Shown here piece by piece: positions 58,001 through 64,000 of a stretch of DNA of 64,000 bases. Made by a program: the position numbers and the translations under genes. This stretch comes from Seriola aureovittata. Taxonomy: Eukaryota > Chordata > Actinopteri > Carangiformes > Carangidae. The stretch covers positions 15,492,385-15,556,384 of the forward strand of contig NC_079364.1 in the NCBI RefSeq assembly GCF_021018895.1. The letters run 5' to 3'. The notes below the pieces were generated by a model, which made no database searches, was not told the origin of the DNA, and worked only from the letters and a program-made list of their open reading frames with translations. Numbering within the stretch: the first letter of the stretch is position 1; every line of letters begins with the position of its first letter.

Positions 58001-60885
58001 TCTTCACTGGAAAGGGGACATGTACGGCTTGGCGTGCTGTTAACCATAAATTGTAATTTGCCAAGTGAAAAAGAGGAATTTGCCCAGCTGCTTTTGTCAA
58101 ACAGTTTATTGGATGGATATTATCACTCTGTATTGAATCAAACTGCCTTTGGAATGTGTTTCACAGACACTGTGCCCAATCTCTTTTCTGTGTGACTTTA
58201 CGGTCTGGATTTTCTGGTCTGGATTTGGGGAATGGCTTACGTAACATCGCACAGTCCTGCAAAATAACAAAAAAATACTTCCAAATGATCAAAAGCAAAA
58301 TACTTCCATCTGCTGATATTTTTTTGACTGCGTGATATCGCCTTGTGTCATAAGATGTTCATCTGCAGAGATTATAAGATGTGTATCTGTAGAGATGCAA
58401 GCGTGCAAGCTTCAGATGTGGAGTAGTTTCTTTATCAGCCTGCACTGTAATGTTGCATGACTCAAATTCATTAATGCCTTTTAAAGCATCATTTTAATAA
58501 TGTCCTAAGAATGAGTCCATGCTAGGTTTTATCCTCCAAAACTTTCATGAATTTACTTTCTGTTACAACTTCTTAAAGAGTGTTTGTTTTTTTGTGCCGG
58601 CTCTCTTGGCACACTCACAAGGAAAGTGGTTTGGTGAAAGAAAAAAAGTTTTTGTCCACTATTTTTGCTTACTTGCTTACTTTACTTAGTACATGGCATA
58701 TGCTGGTTTGTCTGCGGGTTGTCTTGATGGTTTTTTTTCTCTGAACCTATAAACTTAACTCTGTTATTAGAAAATTTCTTGACTTTCACTCTAGGCTCTG
58801 AAGTGGTTTTCAAGTTTGTGTTGGTCTGAATCGGTTGGGGTTCATAGTGTCACTTTCTTTTTGATTAGCTTCAAGTACTGTTTGACTCATGCTCACGCGT
58901 CTGTTGGCTTTGGGCTGGCTCCCGAAAATAACGATGGTCTACTCATCTCAGAAAACGCCCGCGCAGTTTAGCTGCATGTTACTGATGGCATTAAACGTTG
59001 TACTTTTTCTTGCAGCTTTTGCTGATTGGAACGTGAAATGAAAATCTGAATCTGGAGATCTTAACTCTCCTATTTCAGAATATGATATAAGTGTATGCTT
59101 TTTAATTTGTTCAGTTTGAATAAAATGACACATTTCTCGTAACTTAAACTCCTATAATTTTGCACTCGGTCAGAATGTTGTGTAGTAAGTTGCCTGGAGC
59201 CCGTATCAAGAGGCTGCATTTTTATATTTATAAACTCTCTGAGCCTTTGTCTAAGAATATGTTGCATGAACAAAACTCAACAAAGCATTAACTCCGGATA
59301 ATCAGGCCAAGATTATATTTGACAGGCGTTTATTTATGCTGTGGTGATGGCTAAGAGTCATATGTTAACTTAGTGAGTACAACATTTGGCCAAGTAATGC
59401 CAAAAAGTAAACATTGTTTGGATACACTGACTTTAGAGACCGTCTCCTCCAACAGCTGGAGATGTTGATTCCATGTTGAAGATGTCGGATCTTGAAGTGC
59501 TGCCATGTGTTGTGGTTGGCTTTCTAAATCATTAGTTATTCAACTAAAGTTGTCTCCTCTTTTATCAGCAGCTACATAAACATATGTTGAAATGGTGTTC
59601 TGCTCCGTGTTTATTTGAGTAGATTGTTGTGACTTAAGGATAATTTATGTCAAATGAGCAGTTTGCAATGGGTTTCTCCATATTTATTGTATTTTGGTGA
59701 TATCACCCCTTATATCTCAAAATTAATGTTGGCATAGGTGCATCATGGATCTGTTATTAAAAACTGCACCGGTGACATATGAAATGGACATATACTGCTG
59801 TCTGTTACAAGATTGGTTGTTGGATATTATGGATAGTGGAATATTAATAACTGTACTGTCAATCTACATTCTGAAAACAATGTATATATCTTTATTATCT
59901 ATCCTGTATATAATCTTGTATTTAATTGCTTACACATAGTGATAATTGTAAAAAGTTTTAGATTTCAGTGCAAAGTTGCTGCCAATTGATAATTTATGAG
60001 ATGAGCTTAAGATGCAGAAATTACCTCAGGAAAGCACACCTATAATATCTACCATTTTAGCATGTACTTAAGAAATGAGTAATTGGTTTACTTGGTGTTA
60101 GTTGGGTGATTACAAATGCTATGCTAATGCTAATGAATAAGTGTTGCCAACACTGTTATAGGCTGATTATCACACAATAACAGCCGTAATAACAACTTCA
60201 TATGATCTTTAAGTTCTTTCTGTTGAAAAACATTCACTTTCGTTTTGACTTTCACTTTTTCCCATCTGTCCTTTGGGGACTAGGGATTTTGTCAGAAAAA
60301 TAAGGCTATCATACATTCTTCAGACAGCCACCAGTGGCAAATGTCAGTATTATTTCAGCACCGAGAAGTTGCTTGTGGTAAACACAGGTGTCACATCAAT
60401 GTTGTTACTCCGGGTATGATGGCAGATGTGGAATTGATTTACTTCTATTTGACATCTTGGATTTTCTGCCTTCATTGATTGTTTACTTTTTAACTCCACA
60501 TTTGGCAGTGTGTCATTTGGATTCAGACTTGGTAGTGAGAGGCATCCTGAGCACAATGGAGGAGTTCCTTCCTCTCTGTTGTAAAGTTTAAAGTTGATAT
60601 GTGGGGAAACTCCACTGGCTACTGTTACACTACTCTCAGTCTGTTGATAAGGTTTACAATCAGTGCTTTCCGACGCCTGCGGTGAATGCAAATTATGCTA
60701 AAGTTCATATCAGGAAACATCTTAGTCATATTAATACAGTTGGAAAAAAAACAAAATCCTATGAACCATTACGTCACCCCCTCTCTGAACCAGGCTTACC
60801 ATTTTTTCAATCTGATGAGATTTAATAACTTCATGACTGCAATATATATCTACATCTTTAAAACAGATACAGTGTTGAACTAAAA

Positions 60886-60957
60886 TGAACTCAGTGTGGA
60901 TTTCTTGAACTCAGACGTGTTTCTGAACTCAGACGTGGTTCTGAACTCAGACTAGTC
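60886..60957. repeat. Short tandem repeat, 18-20 bp unit, about four copies
   Basis: Successive units read tgaactcagtgtggatttct, tgaactcagacgtgtttc, tgaactcagacgtggttc and tgaactcagactagtctgg. Confidence 0.85.
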
Positions 60958-62240
60958 TGGATAGGATTAATATATCCACAGATGGAACCAGGGGCCGTGA
61001 AATGAATTGCATCTTATTGTCTCTGAAAGCTGGAAAGGGAAAGTAATTTTCTTGGATGAACTGTTAGCCACCATATGCACAGTTGCGACTGGTGTTCACA
61101 AGAATAAGGCCGGAGGTTTATGTATTTGTAGCCATCAGCAAAGGGAAGGCTGGAGAAACAGCATCTGTATCTGGTATTTTGATTTTGCGAAACTCCTCTC
61201 CCGGATAATATATCTTTCCTCCCAACATTTTGACCTGGGCATGACATTTAGGACTCGCTATCTTTTTACAGATTTTTCCTGCTCTGTAGCTGTCTGTGGA
61301 GGCTGGAAAGCTTCCTCATTTAGATCATTATGAGGACATCAGTTTCCTAATCTCTGATAGCCTTTTGCCATGCAAACAACACCTTGGCATTTTCCTTTGC
61401 ATATCATATACATAGATCATTCAGAACAGTTTAGTTTCCTGATGATGGTCACCCTTGAGTTCAGACTGGATTTTCCAACACTTCACTAATGATCTTAAAG
61501 GACAAGTCTGCTTCTGTGAAACTGCGCAGCTCAGTTTTAATTAGTATATTTAAAATAGGTCTGTCCTTGAGCTAAACAGCAGAGTGAGGGACTCAATATT
61601 CAAGTGAAGTGAGCTGCTGGAATAAAGATTAAGGCAATATGACGGCATCTGTGGTGATCTTACTGGGAAGTATTCACATTTTCTGATGCATTGCTGAAAG
61701 CTCTACATTCAACCCAAACTCATTTGGATACAATATGTCCAACAAAACATCTATGATAACACAGAACCAGTCATTGATTACGTGACATGGACATGACGAC
61801 ATCCTCGATATCTTAATTGCTGTAATGGCGAAATGTAAATTAGTATTGGAATGGATTTTCCCTTTAAACTCCGATCTTGATATTGGTGTGGAGGAAAGAG
61901 AAGCGATACCTGTGGACTGGTTCCAGGATACTCCACCTGTGTGCCAAAATCAGGTTACAGGCTGACGTGAATGTTACGTCAACCAGCAGAGTCCACTGGT
62001 GGCCTCTCCATACATGGTAAAATAAGCATTTGGCTGATTCAATCATCAGTAACAGCAGTAAGATAAATCAAGGAGATGAATGGAGCTTTTTTTCCCAAGA
62101 GGAGAAACATCTGCTCTAATCAAGAAAGACTAACAACTTTAACTCTGTGGTTTTCCACTTGTCATTGAAACTATGCTAAATCATGCAACTCAGTGATAAA
62201 TTATTAGGTTCATTCAATCTTTCTAAGTCGCTCAAATCAG

Positions 62241-62243
<3 letters not shown>

Positions 62244-62308
<65 letters not shown>
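62244..62308. repeat. (GT)n microsatellite
   Basis: About 32 uninterrupted GT units in sbf2 intron 1. Confidence 0.97.
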
Positions 62309-62309
<1 letters not shown>

Positions 62310-62314
62310 CCAGG

Positions 62315-62480
62315 TATTTCAGTTGCAAACTCACATTATGGGGACTTGTATTTCTTATGAGGACAAAAAGTAAGTCTGCATGATGGAAGTCACAAAATTT
62401 TAAGGTGAAGACATGTTTTAAGGTTAGTTTTAGGTTAAAGGTAGGATAAGGTTAAGAAATGCACAGGAACCCCACAGGGA
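62315..62480 (+). repeat. Dispersed repeat ('ttatggggacttgta ... aggttaaaggtagg')
   Basis: The text 'cacattatggggacttgtatttcttatgaggac' followed by 'aaggttagttttaggttaaaggtaggataagg' resembles a fish repeat family that often starts next to a GT microsatellite. Recognition is from memory only. Confidence 0.45.
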
Positions 62481-64000
62481 TGGTGAAACAACTGTATGTG
62501 TGTGTGCGTGCATGTACGTGTGTGTATGAGGGGCCGTCAATACTGACCTAATAGCTGAAGTCTCAGTAGGAAGTTGCAGAGAAAGGAATGACACAATGAC
62601 TGACTAATGTTTCTAAAACCTTTCAATTTGATCAAACTTTGATTAATTTGAGTATTAATTTATAAAATGGCATCAATAAACATACAATACACTGGTAAGT
62701 CAGAACTGTGTTGGTATCAATTGGTTTCAGCTTAAGAAGTGAGAACAATATTATGAGTCCAGAATTGTTTTTTACTTCCAATATTTGGCCTAATGTTTAA
62801 TGGGTCATTGTCGGGGCAACCTGTGTTATCAGAGCACTGGGGCATGCAAATGGCAAAAGTATTGGATGTTGACTACAATGCAGCCTGCAGATGACAGCAC
62901 AGTCTAAGCTTAGGTCTAGCGTATGTAAAATTTAAGTCAATTCATCAAAAGTGCGAGAAACAGACGGTAGAACTAGTGTACATGACAGCCCTGAATAGGC
63001 TTGGTGTGATGTCTATTTTACATTATATTTTTAACATATTTGGCTAATACTAGTAATACCCCATCCAATTGATATTTCTCAACAATTGTATTTTATGAGC
63101 AGCTTTATGGCCTGGAACCTGCTACAAACCTCAATAAGATTTTGTGGCTATCATGGCGCGGTCGGGACCACTCGTAAATGTTGTTTTCTTATTTTGGTAA
63201 TAAGAAAACATTGATAAATCCCACAACAGTTCACAATAGATTTTTTTTTATATGCTCAAAATGTTTGTACTGGACTGTGCAAATCTGTAACGCCACTTAT
63301 TAATGGCTCGTTAGTTCATATTTATTGTTGTAATAAATATGCCACTAAAGCCATTACAGAAATAAAAATCATCATATATGTAGATATACATCAGAAAGTT
63401 GGAAAACATGTTGCTGTACCACACACAGTCTGTGCTGTATTAAGCTGGAAATGAGCCATACTCTTAAACATGCACACGCGTGCCGTGGGCTTTGGACAGG
63501 TTTTGTTCTTGTTGTTTCAACAGCTTCTGCCAAAAAATAAATAAATAAATTCGATTTTGGACTTTTCCGTGGCTGAAAATTAGAACTTGGAGCACTCAGA
63601 GCATGTGATTTCAATTAGAGGAGCTGTAAAGACCTGGAGACACGTAACGGTCAGACAGACTGGTGTTCTGCTAGCACCAGTCTCCATGCAGTGTCTGGAC
63701 ACGCTCCACAGGTGGACAAAGGCAAAAGTGGAGCGTCCTTCTCTTTTCTGTTTAAACTATAGCATACATTCACTCAAGAGCCTCATCGTGATGAATCAGT
63801 CACTCTCCTTGACAGAGATGTAGTTGTTGACAGCAGGCTTGAGGCACTCAGTGCAGGAGGGCTGCAGCCGGCCACGGAGGACCTCATGTCATTACGATGA
63901 TGTGTAGCAGTTCATTCTCCTGTTTGCTGAAGCAATTTGCCTCCCTTGTGTATGGTATCTGACCTCTGGCCAAACTGTGACATAGGGGGCTTCACAAGCA

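Larger units (their letters stand above)
55097..64000 (+). other. sbf2: sbf2 intron 1 (to window end)
   Basis: No segment encoding the expected next SBF2 residues was found. The interval contains a protein-like open stretch at 55280-55437, short tandem repeats (60886-60957), a GT microsatellite with a neighbouring repeat (62244-62480) and an AT-rich hairpin (63182-63210). Some stretches could be conserved enhancers, but comparison is needed to tell. Confidence 0.55.

Overview
The window is vertebrate nuclear DNA, almost certainly from a ray-finned fish. Genes are split into many short exons with GT-AG introns. Introns and intergenic DNA carry CA/GT microsatellites, tRNA-derived SINEs, a Tc1-like transposon fossil and dispersed families that I associate with teleost genomes. 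No bacterial, phage, CRISPR or operon-like structure was seen. All identifications come from reading translations against remembered vertebrate proteins; no search was run.

Five genes were recognised. (1) irag1 (mrvi1), plus strand, about 928-29022, 5' end outside the window: the ER-anchored cGMP-kinase substrate that restrains IP3-receptor calcium release. (2) lyve1, plus strand, 31510-33591: a Link-module hyaluronan receptor with a complete six-exon reading frame. (3) ampd3, minus strand, 40361-34459: AMP deaminase with 14 coding exons and about 757 residues. (4) adm, minus strand, 50199-49379: preproadrenomedullin of 174 residues, with a non-coding first exon and TATA box near 50.8-50.95 kb. 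(5) sbf2 (mtmr13), plus strand: only the first coding exon (55042-55096) is visible, and the rest of the window appears to be its first intron.

Order and orientation (irag1+, lyve1+, ampd3-, adm-, sbf2+) mirror the human 11p15.4 block SBF2-ADM-AMPD3-RNF141-LYVE1-MRVI1. RNF141 is missing between ampd3 and lyve1. adm and sbf2 are divergent; lyve1 and ampd3 converge with only about 870 bp between their stop codons. Three genes (irag1, adm, lyve1) have vascular or lymphatic roles in mammals, but nothing here shows shared control.

Layout: 1-29.9 kb irag1 with large repeat-bearing introns and its 3' UTR; 29.9-31.5 kb intergenic; 31.5-33.8 kb lyve1; 34.3-40.4 kb ampd3; 40.4-48.4 kb ampd3 upstream DNA with one orphan exon-like segment; 48.4-50.95 kb adm; 51-55 kb adm-sbf2 intergenic DNA with a decayed Tc1-like element; 55-64 kb sbf2 first exon and intron.

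I found no convincing undescribed molecular system. The most interesting points are the long coiled-coil N-terminal part of irag1, paired loss of the accessory disulfide cysteines in Lyve1, the orphan exon-like segment at 45.83 kb, and a protein-like open stretch just inside sbf2 intron 1.
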